A stretch of 64,000 nt of DNA from Leptospira ainlahdjerensis (GCF_016919175.1 NZ_JAFFPU010000006.1:1-64000); one strand, 5' to 3'. Positions 11,330 through 24,336 are shown, counted from the stretch's first letter. Program-made: numbers and translations. The notes: generated by a model not told the origin, from the sequence alone.

Positions 11330-11348
11330 ACCGAAAACCGTTCTCAAA

Positions 11349-11369
11349 TCCTCGGCGCAATGCCGAGGA
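11349..11369 (+). terminator. Hairpin after the AraC-type gene
   Basis: TCCTCGGC and GCCGAGGA form an 8-bp GC-rich stem with loop GCAAT, 19 nt past the stop codon. The following tract (AATCTTTACC) is weakly T-rich, so termination is likely but not certain. Confidence 0.55.
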
Positions 11370-11813
11370 AATCTTTACCCAAAAAAGCGTTTTCGAACAA
11401 GACCCAAAAAGAAGCCCTCTCAAACACTCAGTAAACTCGTTCTAAATACGCTGGAGTTCCCACAATTACGCCCTCAAAGCAGGTTTTAAACTTTATAAGA
11501 GAACAATGATTCTTCTATTCTTTTTGGAGTTCCCACATTCAGGGTTTTTCGGTAAAGCTCAAAGTTCCAATCGTCTCAAGACTGCGGGCCAGTTCAAAAA
11601 CAAAAACGCAAGTGGGATTCGTAAATTGGTTCATAAAATCATTCCCCCAGAATATCAGAATTTCATAATATAACCTGACATCTTTAAATTCTAAATTCTT
11701 CTTTCCCGACCCTTCTTGCCTTCCTAAGGATGTTCGTTGAATAGAAACTTCTGATGCCAATATGGAAACAGCTTCATCAATTTCGGCTCTTAAAGCTACT
11801 TCAAGGAAAAACA
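11370..11813. other. Intergenic stretch with two GGAGTTCCCACA motifs
   Basis: No gene is supported here. Two copies of GGAGTTCCCACA (near 11453 and 11526) match the terminal motif of the dispersed repeats, so this may be an eroded or solo end. The promoter of the following lipoprotein is expected here, but I see no clear match. Confidence 0.4.
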
Positions 11814-12995
11814 ATGCGCTTAGGAATTGTTTCAGTGATATTCTTTTTATTTCTTGGGGCCTGCGTAAAACGTCCGGAGAAACCAGAGCCTCCATTTGCA
11901 ATCTTGCACCTCTTGTCCGTGATACGGGTCGACCAAACTCAAGAGAATTCCGAATCCATAAATTCTTGCCCTGAACCCCTCTTTCCTTTCAATCCGGGCT
12001 TCGTGATGGACACAGGACAAAACCAGTGTTGGACTCCGGGTGGTGTGATCACCGCCTGTCTGGGAACCGGACAGGATGGGGAATTTACAAACACACCTCG
12101 TCCCCGTTCTTTCGGTTCTCCCACACAACATTGCCGTTACACGAACGATTATACTACCTTGGATCAGATTCACGGTTTAACTTGGAGAACCTGCGCTCAG
12201 GGGCGGGCGAACGCCGATTGTTCCGGTGGGACCAATACACTCATTTCTTGGGACGACGCAAATGCCGGACTACCGGGTAGTTGTTCCGAACTCAACACGT
12301 TGCATGGAGGAAACGGTTACGCTGGAAAAACAAATTGGAGAGTTCCTACCATCCGAGAACTTTTCTCTTTGATCCACGTTTCCAATATTCCCAAAATCAA
12401 TACAGTTTCGTTTCCAAATACCAATTTCGCATCTTCCTATCTTTCCGATTCGAGCTATGTGCCAGTTCCGACCTTAAACTTTGTTTCTCTTTTTAATAAC
12501 ACGGCAATTCCGACAACACTTCTTCCCAAAAATACAAACCAATTTTTACGTTGTGTTTCCGGAAACCAAATCCCGGCGTTCTCCTTCGTGGACAACGGGG
12601 ACGAAACGATCACGGATCAAAATTCGAGACTCCTCTGGCAAAAATGTGTGGGAGGCATTTCCGGCGCCCTGTGCACAGTGAATCCTCCCATCAATTTCGA
12701 TTGGGCAAACTCTTTGGCTTATTGCAATGGATTGAATTTCGCGGGACGTACCGACTGGAGATTGCCCAATACAAACGAACTCTTGAGCATCGCAGATTTT
12801 ACCGTAGCAATTCCACCTGCAATCGTTCCGGTTTTTTTTCCCAATACTCCCATTGCCCAATTGTATTGGACTTCGACGACCTATCAAACAATTCCGAGTT
12901 TCGCTTTTGCGATCGATTTTACAAATGCTCGCGCCTATGCTACGAACAAAGCCCTCGCACTCCCCTTCACACGATGTGTAACGGACGCGCCCTAA
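11814..12995 (+). CDS. DUF1566 lipoprotein (paralogue 1)
   Basis: A surface or periplasmic lipoprotein of 393 residues. The signal peptide ends in the lipobox FLGAC (Cys at about residue 17). Two DUF1566 (Lcl-like) domains follow; each has GLTW/LLWQ..C, then a cysteine-linked loop and the signature GYAGKTNWRVPTIREL or FAGRTDWRLPNTNEL, and the second ends with YWTSTTY. This fold is related to C-type-lectin-like and sulfatase-modifying modules; a binding role is inferred, not shown. The start is set by AAGGA upstream and the lipoprotein signal; 20 in-frame upstream codons do not fit a signal peptide. The next gene is a close paralogue. Confidence 0.85.
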   Translation: MRLGIVSVIFFLFLGACVKRPEKPEPPFAILHLLSVIRVDQTQENSESINSCPEPLFPFNPGFVMDTGQNQCWTPGGVITACLGTGQDGEFTNTPRPRSFGSPTQHCRYTNDYTTLDQIHGLTWRTCAQGRANADCSGGTNTLISWDDANAGLPGSCSELNTLHGGNGYAGKTNWRVPTIRELFSLIHVSNIPKINTVSFPNTNFASSYLSDSSYVPVPTLNFVSLFNNTAIPTTLLPKNTNQFLRCVSGNQIPAFSFVDNGDETITDQNSRLLWQKCVGGISGALCTVNPPINFDWANSLAYCNGLNFAGRTDWRLPNTNELLSIADFTVAIPPAIVPVFFPNTPIAQLYWTSTTYQTIPSFAFAIDFTNARAYATNKALALPFTRCVTDAP

Positions 12996-13247
12996 ATTCT
13001 TAACTCGAAAAAAAATCAAACGAGAATTGGAGTTTCCCTCTACCGAAAACCAAGATCCCGAGATATAAACTGAACACTTTTAAACTCAAATAGTACTTCA
13101 CAAATATTGAATATACTATAAGCGATTCCATAAAGATCCAAGAGATCTTTATTCTTATGATTTTTTTTAAAACAAATTCTTACCAAAAGACAAAATGAAA
13201 ACTTTTGGAAGAGTCGTTTTGGTTATTTAACACAAGAGAGAGCATTT

Positions 13248-14447
13248 ATGTACAAATTCTTACTTTCCACAATCTTTACGATCGTTTTGTTTGCCTGCGT
13301 TCGGCCCCCGGAAAAACCGGATCCTCCGTTCGCAATCCTCCAGTATTTAACAAAATTAAACTCTTCGAATACGGCTAACGAAGAGGAAAATCTCAATCCT
13401 TCTTCTTCCAGTCCCATCCTTTGCCCCGCGCTGGCTTTCGTATTCAATCCGGGAGGTATTGTCGACACGGGACAAACAACTTGCTGGAATACTCTCGGAG
13501 TGCCAATAGCTTGTTTAGGGACCGGACTGGACGGAGCCTTTGCCAATGTTCCCAATGCTAGATCCTTTGTGGGCCCGACCCAACACTGCGTCTATCCAAA
13601 CGATTATACAACCTTGGATTCATTTCACGGACTGACTTGGAAAAGTTGTGCAGAGGGCCAATCGGGACCAACCTGCGGAATCGGCGGACCTACCCAACTT
13701 ACCTGGAACGCGGCGACTACCATTCCTGCACCGATGGGAAGTTGCGGGGCTTTGAATACGCAGAACGGCGGAAACGGCTACGCCGGGAGAACCGACTGGA
13801 GATTGCCCACGTTGAAAGAACTGGCGTCTCTCCTTCATTATTCCAATGCTCCTCAAATCGACCTAACTTCGTTTCCGAATACGTTCACGGGATTCAATTA
13901 TATGACAAATTCTCCTGAATCCGGAAACGCCGCCAATATTTGGGCCGTCAGCTTTAACAACGTCATAGCAAGTAAGATAGATATCGTTACAAAGGCGACT
14001 CCTATCAATATCCGCTGTGTTTCCGGAAATCCAATTCCCGCACAAGCGTTTTTGGACAACGGGGACGGAACCATCTCCGATCTGAACACGGGACTCATCT
14101 GGCAAAAATGTACGGACGGCCAAGCCGCGATTACCTGTGCCGGAATACCGGTGGACAATGATCTGAACGCAGCCCTCGCATCTTGTAACGCACTCAACGT
14201 CGCGAACTTTGGGGGAAGAAACGACTGGAGATTGCCCAACACAAACGAACTGTTAAGCATAGTCGATTATTCAACGCTCAATCCGAGCATTTCTGGATTC
14301 TATCCAAACACATCGCAGGCCGACTATTGGACTTCAACGACGTATTCAAACATGACAAGCCGAGGAATCATTATATCTTTCTTAAACGGAGCTTTAGGTA
14401 TTAATGATAAAGCAAGTTTGATTCGAAGTCGTTGTGTCGCGAACTAA
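13248..14447 (+). CDS. DUF1566 lipoprotein (paralogue 2)
   Basis: A 399-residue lipoprotein with lipobox VLFAC (Cys near residue 17) followed by RPPEKPDPPFAILQYL, almost identical to the other copy's RPEKPEPPFAILHLL. It has the same two DUF1566 modules (GYAGRTDWRLPTLKEL and FGGRNDWRLPNTNEL, YWTSTTYS). The two genes lie 252 nt apart with the same orientation and probably came from a tandem duplication. AGAGAG precedes the ATG. Surface exposure and any ligand are unknown. Confidence 0.85.
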   Translation: MYKFLLSTIFTIVLFACVRPPEKPDPPFAILQYLTKLNSSNTANEEENLNPSSSSPILCPALAFVFNPGGIVDTGQTTCWNTLGVPIACLGTGLDGAFANVPNARSFVGPTQHCVYPNDYTTLDSFHGLTWKSCAEGQSGPTCGIGGPTQLTWNAATTIPAPMGSCGALNTQNGGNGYAGRTDWRLPTLKELASLLHYSNAPQIDLTSFPNTFTGFNYMTNSPESGNAANIWAVSFNNVIASKIDIVTKATPINIRCVSGNPIPAQAFLDNGDGTISDLNTGLIWQKCTDGQAAITCAGIPVDNDLNAALASCNALNVANFGGRNDWRLPNTNELLSIVDYSTLNPSISGFYPNTSQADYWTSTTYSNMTSRGIIISFLNGALGINDKASLIRSRCVAN

Positions 14448-14481
14448 GAAGAAACTCTAAAAAAAAAATACAAAATCCTTT

Positions 14482-14937
14482 TTAGAGTTTGTAGCCGATC
14501 TCCGGAGTCAAGGCGATCGAACTCTTTGCGAAGTTCCCGATTCCCCTGCCGATTTCTCTTCCCTTTTCATCCACAAGAATCGATTCGGCGATGATCTGAT
14601 GTGTAGCATTCTGAACCACAGATCCTTTAGCTGTCAAAATCCCGGACTGAATCGGCCTAAGCAGAGTTAGGTGAAACGTGGAAGTGAGAACAAAATTTCC
14701 TTTTACGAGAGAATTGGCCGCAAAAAAGGCGGCGTCGTCCGCCGCTTTGAAATAGACAACTCCATGTGTCGAACCTGCGGCGTGAAAAAAATCATTTCGA
14801 ATTTCGATCTTCAGTTCCGCCGTTCCCTTTCCGATCGTAAGCAAAGGTTTAAAATACAGGTTCACCGGAGCGCCGTGATACATGTTTTCCAATTTTCGGT
14901 AGTGTTCCGTTGAGGTTTGATTTGTGATTTCTGACAT
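14482..14937 (-). CDS. PaaI-type hotdog thioesterase family protein
   Basis: A 151-residue single-domain protein of the hotdog fold. The stretch FFHAAGSTHGVVYFKAADDAA holds the helix that carries the catalytic region in PaaI/DUF4442-type thioesterases, followed by the strand LTSTFHLTLLRPIQSG. It would cleave an acyl-CoA thioester in the cytosol; the acyl group cannot be told. It is convergent with DUF1566 paralogue 2 and 34 nt from it. The usual catalytic Asp/Glu is probably in KAADDAAFF. Confidence 0.75.
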   Translation of the reverse strand: MSEITNQTSTEHYRKLENMYHGAPVNLYFKPLLTIGKGTAELKIEIRNDFFHAAGSTHGVVYFKAADDAAFFAANSLVKGNFVLTSTFHLTLLRPIQSGILTAKGSVVQNATHQIIAESILVDEKGREIGRGIGNFAKSSIALTPEIGYKL

Positions 14938-15014
14938 AGACTTCAGATAAAATCAATCTCCTCTGAGAAGAAAATTCTTTTTTTTTAAACGATAGAATGC
15001 GGAATCAAATTCAG

Positions 15015-15051
15015 GACTTACTTCAAAACTTCTGAAGTTCCGAAGTAAGTC
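15015..15051 (+). terminator. Strong hairpin with T-rich tail
   Basis: GACTTACTTC and GAAGTAAGTC form a perfect 10-bp stem, followed by CTTTTCTTCTT on the plus strand. An inner pair (AACTTCTGAAGTT) sits in the loop. No intact plus-strand gene ends here, so it may be left from a lost gene or act on long read-through. Confidence 0.5.
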
Positions 15052-15210
15052 TTTTCTTCTTATAGTTTGAATACAGAATCAATAGAAAATTCGAATGAGA
15101 TTGCTTTGAACTTTTCCAAAATCGGAGATTGTGGGAACTCCTCCGTTTTCAATCAGAACCTTGCCCGCACGATGAGAGAATTGTAAAGGGAATCGTCCTA
15201 CAAGAAAGGG

Positions 15211-15400
15211 TTTTTAGGAGTTCCTACACGGGGATTTGTGCTTGCAAAATTAGAATTTTGTGATAAAGGAAAGTTCCCGAGGTTTTTTCCCGCCACCGCT
15301 CCCCACCACCCGAAATTTGGGCGGGGCGCGCCGCTTCACGGAAGAAGCGTCGGAGTTCCAACAGATTCTTCTTGAGATGCAAAATACTTGTGGGTAAGAA
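15211..15400 (+). repeat. Dispersed intergenic repeat, copy C (full length)
   Basis: The most complete forward copy. It runs from TTTTTAGGAGTTCCTACA through CTTGCAAAATTAGAATTTTG, the CACCACCCGAAATTTGGGCGG core, CGTCGGAGTTCCAACAG and CTTGAGATGC, to ACTTGTGGGTAAGAA. It carries no open frame. A separate GTGGGAACTCC motif lies just upstream near 15131. Confidence 0.8.
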
Positions 15401-15584
15401 TATGGTTTTTAATGGGAGAAAGAATCTTTCGAAAAACTAAAGATAGTAGAATGCAAGACTCTTGTGTAAACTATTACAAATTTTCTTTCCGCTTTTGGGA
15501 AAAAATGTTCTACTGGATTCTACTTGGAAACGAGCCTACAGCGGCTTTTATGAGACTCTCCTTAGAAATAAGGACGAAAACAAA

Positions 15585-15815
15585 TCATCGAAATTTTTCT
15601 CGAAACTCACTCGGGGTTATTCCTTTTTCTTCTTCGAAAGCTCTCAAAAAACTCGTCTTCAAATTTAAACCCGCCCCTCCGGATCGACCCTCAAAATAGG
15701 ATGATCTTTCTTATTGAGGATTTTTTTCGCCTTTCGGATTTTATATTCACTGCAGAGTCCGGAAAACTCTTTTGAAAATTGGTACGGACTTTGAATTTTT
15801 CACGAAGTTCACGAT
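15585..15815 (-). pseudogene. Decayed AraC-family regulator (DNA-binding end)
   Basis: On the minus strand, SPYQFSKEFSGLCSEYKIRK then AKKILNKKDHPILRVD and, after a frame change, AGLNLKTSFLRAFEEEKG, ITPSEFREKFR and a stop reproduce the C-terminal double helix-turn-helix of an AraC regulator. A frameshift lies near 15680 within the second recognition unit. No N-terminal part is found upstream. Repeat copy C lies about 185 nt beyond its 3' end. Confidence 0.72.
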
Positions 15816-16105
15816 CAAGGACTTTTCATAAAAGTCTCATTCGGATATAGACTTTTGAAGTAATTTAATAATTAAGAATATTCTAATTATTTGATTTTAT
15901 TTCTAAAATCGAATAGCATGACGTCCACAAACGAAAACTGGAATTTCAAAGGAATATTCGAGTATGGCAACGGAAAATCCGAATTGATGTAGGCCGTAGC
16001 ATTTTAGTAGGATCGTTTTTTTCAAGTGTAAAAAACCGGAAAGACTCGATTCCAACTGAAATCGAAGGATGGACTTGACTTTAAATCTTCCAAAGAACAA
16101 AATTT

Positions 16106-16978
16106 TCAATCGGAAATCATCCGGAATAGAATCGTTTCTTCCAATATTTTTAAACTAACGATTTCTTTCTTAATTTTGTCGATGGCCAGGTATTTCCAAT
16201 AGTTATTATTCCGGTTTGCGGCCGCATAGGCGCCTACAACATTTGAAGAATAGATCATCAGTGTCGATCCAGTAAGAATGTAAAACACTAAGCTCATCGG
16301 GTTGATAATGAACACAGCGTAAGAGGCCGATATCATAACGAAGTTTACAAAACCGGCGGTGACTCCCTCTGCGAATTGATTGCTGTATATCTGTCCGCTC
16401 CCGGGTAGGATACTGGACAACGACGCCGAGAGGTAGGGATTCTTATTCCTTTCTCGGATTTGAACGCTCTCTTCTTTCAAAAGTTTTCGAAAACGACTTG
16501 CTTCTATTTCTTCATTTTCATCGCTCTTCGAAGGAAGAAGTTCATCAAAAGCCTGAACCGAGCTCAAAAAGAGAATCGATCGCTCTAATTTTTCCAATCT
16601 ACAGTCCGGAAAAAAACAGGAAGAACTTTGTTCTACCGGAACCTGGTCGTTTCTATTTTGCATCAAATTGGAAAATTCGTACAGAATTCGAAATCGAATA
16701 TCTTTAAAATCCGATTCTCTAAAAATACCGCCCAATTCTTTTTCTTGTCTTAACAATGCAAAAATTTTTAAAATTCGAACCGAATCGCAGTCCACTTCCA
16801 ATAAAAGACGACTTAACTCAATTTCAGATTCTAAATATTTTTCGGACTTGTAATATTGAATGGCATTTCGAAAAGTACTGTGTTTGGTTTCTAAAGAATT
16901 GCAAATTTCATCCGAACTATACGGGAATACGGAAAATGACACTAATAAAAAAAGCGACAGCGTATATAATCGTTTCAT
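16106..16978 (-). CDS. Hypothetical envelope protein (290 aa)
   Basis: A protein with a cleavable signal peptide (about residues 1-20, FSVFPYSSDE). The middle is helical and TPR-like (YYKSEKYLESEIELSRLLLE). The C-terminal third has two hydrophobic helices introduced by SASLSSILPGSGQIYSNQFA, a motif seen in small membrane proteins of the DUF5683/P13 type. The function is unknown. Its start overlaps the divergent lipoprotein start at 16936, so the two 5' ends share 43 bases. Confidence 0.75.
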   Translation of the reverse strand: MKRLYTLSLFLLVSFSVFPYSSDEICNSLETKHSTFRNAIQYYKSEKYLESEIELSRLLLEVDCDSVRILKIFALLRQEKELGGIFRESDFKDIRFRILYEFSNLMQNRNDQVPVEQSSSCFFPDCRLEKLERSILFLSSVQAFDELLPSKSDENEEIEASRFRKLLKEESVQIRERNKNPYLSASLSSILPGSGQIYSNQFAEGVTAGFVNFVMISASYAVFIINPMSLVFYILTGSTLMIYSSNVVGAYAAANRNNNYWKYLAIDKIKKEIVSLKILEETILFRMISD

Positions 16979-17343
16979 TGTTTCTTTTCTGCGGCACGGT
17001 TTCTAAATCAGAGAAGAAGGAAGACGAATTCTTTTTAACTACTTTCGTTCTTTCTAAAATAGAAGAACACCAAACTCGGGATCGTAAGTTTCAGAATGTG
17101 GCCTGCCCAATGGAACCTTCTTGTTCCAGCTTCGTTAAGGAAGAATTTGAAAATGAAAATTTTATCCTTGCCACCTTACTTTCCCTAAATCGCCTACTAT
17201 GGATTGAAAATCGTTTGATGCAGAATGATAAATTCCATCGAACGATCTATGTCAAACGCAGAGGGAAACTGATCGAGGATAAAACCGTCGACCAGTTTCC
17301 AAGAGAATATTTCTCTTTCAAACGGGAATTCAAAGCTGATTAG
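16936..17343 (+). CDS. Small lipoprotein (135 aa)
   Basis: Signal peptide TAYIIVSLFLFC ends in a lipobox Cys at about residue 19, followed by a polar mature domain with a CPMEPSC cysteine pair. No family is recognised. The ATG at 16936 is chosen because it opens a proper lipoprotein signal; the longer in-frame reading upstream is antisense to the neighbouring gene. It overlaps the divergent 16106-16978 gene at the 5' end and the convergent lipoprotein (17330-17887) by 14 nt at the 3' end. Confidence 0.72.
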   Translation: MTLIKKATAYIIVSLFLFCGTVSKSEKKEDEFFLTTFVLSKIEEHQTRDRKFQNVACPMEPSCSSFVKEEFENENFILATLLSLNRLLWIENRLMQNDKFHRTIYVKRRGKLIEDKTVDQFPREYFSFKREFKAD

Positions 17344-17887
17344 CGTTCAGTTGATAGAAATAACTTTTTTCATTCTCGAAGCGGTGAGATCCCATACTCT
17401 TACACGATTCCGAGTCGCATAATTTGATTTCTTGTTCCTTTCCGTCTAAATATGCATAATCCTCGCTCTTTAAAACTTGAGCACCCACGATCATCGTTAT
17501 ACCTTGAGGAAGATGCGAAACGACCAACGCGGAATCGCTTTTTGTGGAAAAACCGGAAAGAGCCTCATCGATCGTAAAGTTCTGATACGACTTCGGTCCT
17601 GCGATCCAAATAAAAGGAACCCAAAGACAAATTCCTCCGATCAAGTTGATTGCTTTGATCTCAGTTATAACAGGTAAAGTTCTTAACACTTTTTTATCTT
17701 TTCGAAATTCAACGACGTGTCTTTCGAATACGAGATTCGACATTTCTACATCCACAGGTGATTTTCCGACTTTCATTCCTTGATAGTAGACGTCAAGGCC
17801 GGACGGTTCGGTATTGATCTTTACCATTGTAGAAGGCGAACAATGTACGATCGCGGCAGTTGTAAGCGCCAGAATAATTTTTTTCAT
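17330..17887 (-). CDS. Lipoprotein with PEGA-like domain (185 aa)
   Basis: MKKIILALTTAAIVHCSP is a short lipoprotein signal (Cys at 16). VKINTEPSGLDVYYQGMKVG then KSPVDVEM matches the PEGA-type beta module, followed by a hydrophobic hairpin (INLIGGICLWVPFIWIAG) typical of small Leptospira envelope lipoproteins. A later CDSESC pair may be a disulfide. Role unknown. It converges on, and slightly overlaps, the lipoprotein before it. Confidence 0.75.
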   Translation of the reverse strand: MKKIILALTTAAIVHCSPSTMVKINTEPSGLDVYYQGMKVGKSPVDVEMSNLVFERHVVEFRKDKKVLRTLPVITEIKAINLIGGICLWVPFIWIAGPKSYQNFTIDEALSGFSTKSDSALVVSHLPQGITMIVGAQVLKSEDYAYLDGKEQEIKLCDSESCKSMGSHRFENEKSYFYQLNANQL

Positions 17888-18062
17888 AGAAGATCCGTAT
17901 TAAAGGTTTCCTCTATTTCTAAGAAAGATAATTTTCTGTCAATGACGTTTAACGGTTTCAAAATGACGGATTTTATGGAAATTGAGTCAGCTTTCTTCTG
18001 GTTATAAGAACGAACAAAAGAGCTTCTTCCGTCCGATTTTTTTTCTAAGAATCATTTAAATC

Positions 18063-19399
18063 TTAAGGCATTCTAGGAGGGAACTTCAGATTCAAAATTT
18101 CACGCATCGCGTTTTCCAATTCCAAACGAAGGGACTTTTCGTTTTCCGAGACATACGCCTCAAACAAGGAAGGAAGACTTTCCGGATCGTTGATCGTCCT
18201 TATGGTCGCAACGGCTTCGAGTCTTAGATTCAACTTTTCTCTCGGATTTCTCGCAAGGACGAGTAACGCAGGCACCGCATTCTTTTCTTTGAGTTCCCCC
18301 AAGGAATGAATCAATTGCCACTTGACCATATTCTCTTTTTCTTCCGAAAGAATTTTGGTAAGTTCGATCGCGCTCGTATTCGCGCCTAACTTTCCCACTG
18401 CGTAAGCGGCCTTCGTCCGGAGCTCGGTTTCCTCTCCGTTTGTTAAGACGGCGAGAATTCCCTGACCTCCTCCGTTGTTTCCAAGTTCCAGCAACAGATC
18501 GATCATCCGCGCTTTGAGAAAGAGAGTATCTTCTTTTGTCAATTGCTCGGAGATCGCCTTTGCCCCTTGTTTGTCTTGAAAGATGAGAAGCGCCTCCAAA
18601 GAAACTCTTCGAATATCCGGATTGCTATCGCTTAAACCCTTGTAAAAAAGAGAAATGTTCTGGCGGTTTTTTTTGTTTTTAAGAATTTCGAGCGCCACGA
18701 GACGAACGTCGTCGTCGGGATCCCCGATCGCCGACTTTTGAAACTGAGAAAATTTTTCCGTCATTCCTAAACGGTTGATCGCGATGAGATATTTTTTTCT
18801 CACTCCGGAACTTTCGTCGTTTGATAGTTTATGAATCTGATTCTGAATTCTCTCATCCTTTATGATCAAAGAGGATTCCAAAAAATACGACCTCTGAACC
18901 GGATCCTTGGAAAGAGACATGTCTAGAAGAATCGGCAAAGCGCGATCGTCTTTCAAAAGTTGCATGAGTTTGTAACTCAAAAGTCTAACTTCTGCTTCCG
19001 GATCGGTAAAGGCTGTGATCACGGAATAGATCAGCCGTTTTTCCTTCTTCTTCTCAGCCAAAAGAAGAATTTCCTTTTTAAGAATCACGTTAGTCGTCTT
19101 TTGAAAAATAGAATCCAAGACGCTCACCCAATTTTGAGCAAGGCCGTCCAGATCATCCAGTTCCCCGAATAACTTCAATATCGCGAGTTGAACTTTTTCG
19201 TCCGTGGAATCGTTCTGGAAGATCGGAAGTAATTCTTTTATGAGATCCAATCGACCTCGAGATCGAATTTCCGAAATCGCCGTCGCTTGTGTCTTCCCCG
19301 GACTCAATACCTTTTCTTTAAATTCGTCTTTGGGAGTTTCTGCCGCTGCGATCGGAAGGGTGAGTAGAATCAAAAGGAATACGTTTGTGAAAAAAAACC

Positions 19400-19403
<4 letters not shown>
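18063..19403 (-). CDS. Exported HEAT-repeat protein
   Basis: About 446 residues with an N-terminal signal ([20 protein letters not shown]) followed by about ten HEAT repeats (for example [51 protein letters not shown]). Such solenoids bind proteins in the periplasm. No ATG fits: I place the start at CTG (19403), which overlaps the stop of the upstream TPR gene as CTGA and has GGGAGGG about six bases upstream. An in-frame TTG at 19373 would leave no charged start to the signal. It is the last gene of the ribH-nusB-TPR-HEAT operon. Confidence 0.82.
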
Positions 19404-21461
<2,058 letters not shown>

Positions 21462-21469
<8 letters not shown>

Positions 21470-21878
21470 CGGATTTGATTTCGTTTTTGAGAATTGCGTC
21501 TAAGATTCCATTTACAAACCGGGCGGATTCTTCACTTTCGAATTCTTTCGTAAGCTCCACCGCTTCGTCGATCGTAACGTTCTTCGGAACTTCCCAAGTG
21601 TACAACAATGCATACACGGACAAACGAAGAATCGCTTTATTCACGACGCTGATCCTGGAAAAGTCCCAGTTCTTGGAATACTTCTTTATCAGAGTATCGA
21701 TCTGTTCCTGATTTTTCACAACCCCATTTACGATGGAAATGGCGAAATCCCTTTCTTCTTGTTCTGTTTTTTTATCATACCACTTGAACTTCAAAACGTC
21801 CTTGAGAGGAGGTTTTGTAAGTTCCAATTGGTAAAGTGCCATTACGGCGATTTCGCGGGAAGTACGTCTGGCTGACAT
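21462..21878 (-). CDS. nusB: Transcription antitermination factor NusB
   Basis: A 138-residue all-helical protein matching Nus[19 protein letters not shown] at the start and the C-terminal [28 protein letters not shown] signature. It binds boxA RNA with NusE (S10) during rRNA transcription. The ATG follows the ribH stop directly (TAAATG), which is the widespread ribH-nusB arrangement. The end overlaps the TPR gene by 8 nt. Confidence 0.95.
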
Positions 21879-23187
<1,309 letters not shown>

Positions 23188-23197
23188 CCTTATTCGA

Positions 23198-23233
23198 TAT
23201 TCAGTATATTCTATTTATAGAATATACTGAATA
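23198..23233. terminator. Perfect 16-bp hairpin after the lipoprotein gene
   Basis: TATTCAGTATATTCTA and its exact complement flank a 4-nt loop TTTA, starting 10 nt past the stop codon. It is AT-rich and no T-run follows, so it may instead stabilise the mRNA 3' end or bind a protein. Confidence 0.5.
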
Positions 23234-23520
23234 CATGAATTTACAAATTTCGACCGCGGATTGCTTGCGAGCAATTATTAAACTAAAAACTTAGCACGGT
23301 CATAAAACGAAGATCTGACCGAGCGGTAAATTCCCCTATTTAAACTGTTTCATTTCCTTTTTTACTTACGAATTCTTTTCCTTCCTGGAAAGATTTAGTT
23401 TCTTTTATAAATTAACAATATAACATTTTTTTCATTTTCTAAAAAAAATTCAAAATGATCTCGAAATCCGTCTTCTTTCGGCGCCACCCGAGAACCGTTC
23501 CGGTTAAGAGGTAAAAAATT

Positions 23521-24068
23521 ATGCTTGAGCAGACTTCGATCAAAGAGCAATCTAATCCTATGATTTGGGTACATAAAATTCCGAACAAATTGGAAGAAAT
23601 TCTCGGCCTGGATGGATCTCACAGTTCCGTAAATTTCTAAATTCGACTCTCAACGAGTTTCGAAACGAAGTCCTTGGTTTTTCTTCCAACCGTTTTGAAA
23701 GAAGGCTTCAGAAGGAAACTTATTTTTTTAAGGAAGAGATCAAGGAACTTCGAGAAGACGTTCGTGGCATGCGAGTTCAAACCAAAGAAGAAATTCATCT
23801 TCTTCGGGATGAAATGAGTCAGTTTAAACTGGATGCGAACCGAGAATTCTATTTGTTTCGTTCTTCGATTCAGGATTTTCAGAACAAATTTCGAGAAGAA
23901 ACGTTAAACAATCAGAACGAACTTCGATCCGATTTTAATGGACTTCGGTTGGAAATGAAATCGGAAATTACTGAAATTCACAAAACGATCTCGACTCAGA
24001 CTCGCTGGATTTTGGTGGGAATGTTAGGAGTGGGAAGTTTCTTACTCAGCTTGGCAAAGTTTGTCTAA
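23521..24068 (+). pseudogene. Coiled-coil membrane-tail protein, frameshifted (DUF1640-like)
   Basis: The gene opens at ATG 23521 (AGAGGT upstream) with MLEQTSIKEQSNPMIWVHKI then PNKLEEILGL, but that frame stops at 23640. One frame over, coding continues without a start: SQFRKFLNSTLNEFRNEVLG, then a long coiled coil (FKEEIKELREDVRGMRVQ) and a C-terminal membrane helix (WILVGMLGVGSFLLSLAKF) to 24068. This is the layout of DUF1640/bundled coiled-coil membrane proteins. A frameshift between about 23605 and 23640 joins the two. It could be a sequencing error or a real inactivation. The part from ATG 23769 might still be made, but it has no ribosome site. Confidence 0.7.
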
Positions 24069-24226
24069 CTTTGTTTTTCTTTTCCGACTCGGATTACAAG
24101 TGTGATCTTTCCATCCGGTTTTTCGACTACTTCGAACCCCTCTTCTCGGAGAGTTTTTTTAATCTTATAAAGTCCAAAGTTCACGACTTTGGGCTGAGAA
24201 ACGGTTTTTGGAGTAGGTCCTTCCAT
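24065..24226 (-). CDS. Small conserved-looking protein (53 aa)
   Basis: A short frame, MEGPTPKTVSQPKVVNFG to VIRVGKEKQS, rich in Lys and Val, with a regular beta-rich pattern (GFEVVEKPDGKITLVIRVG). It is convergent with, and overlaps by two to four bases, the frameshifted coiled-coil gene. A weak AGTAGAG precedes the ATG. Composition and codon use look coding, but I do not recognise the family. Confidence 0.5.
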   Translation of the reverse strand: MEGPTPKTVSQPKVVNFGLYKIKKTLREEGFEVVEKPDGKITLVIRVGKEKQS

Positions 24227-24336
24227 CTCTACTAATATCGGATGGGACGGGAGTTGATCTTAAACCTTTGTAACGGTTTTCTTCCGTTCAGAAGGTTCCT
24301 TGACAAAGGCAGGCAAAAAATCTGTCATGAATCCGA

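Noticed and set aside
11539..11901. Minus-strand open frame of 120 codons
   Set aside because: It overlaps the lipoprotein start, has no ribosome site and matches no family.
15903..16109. Minus-strand frame of 68 codons
   Set aside because: Hydrophobic but lacks a ribosome site and overlaps the next gene's 3' end.
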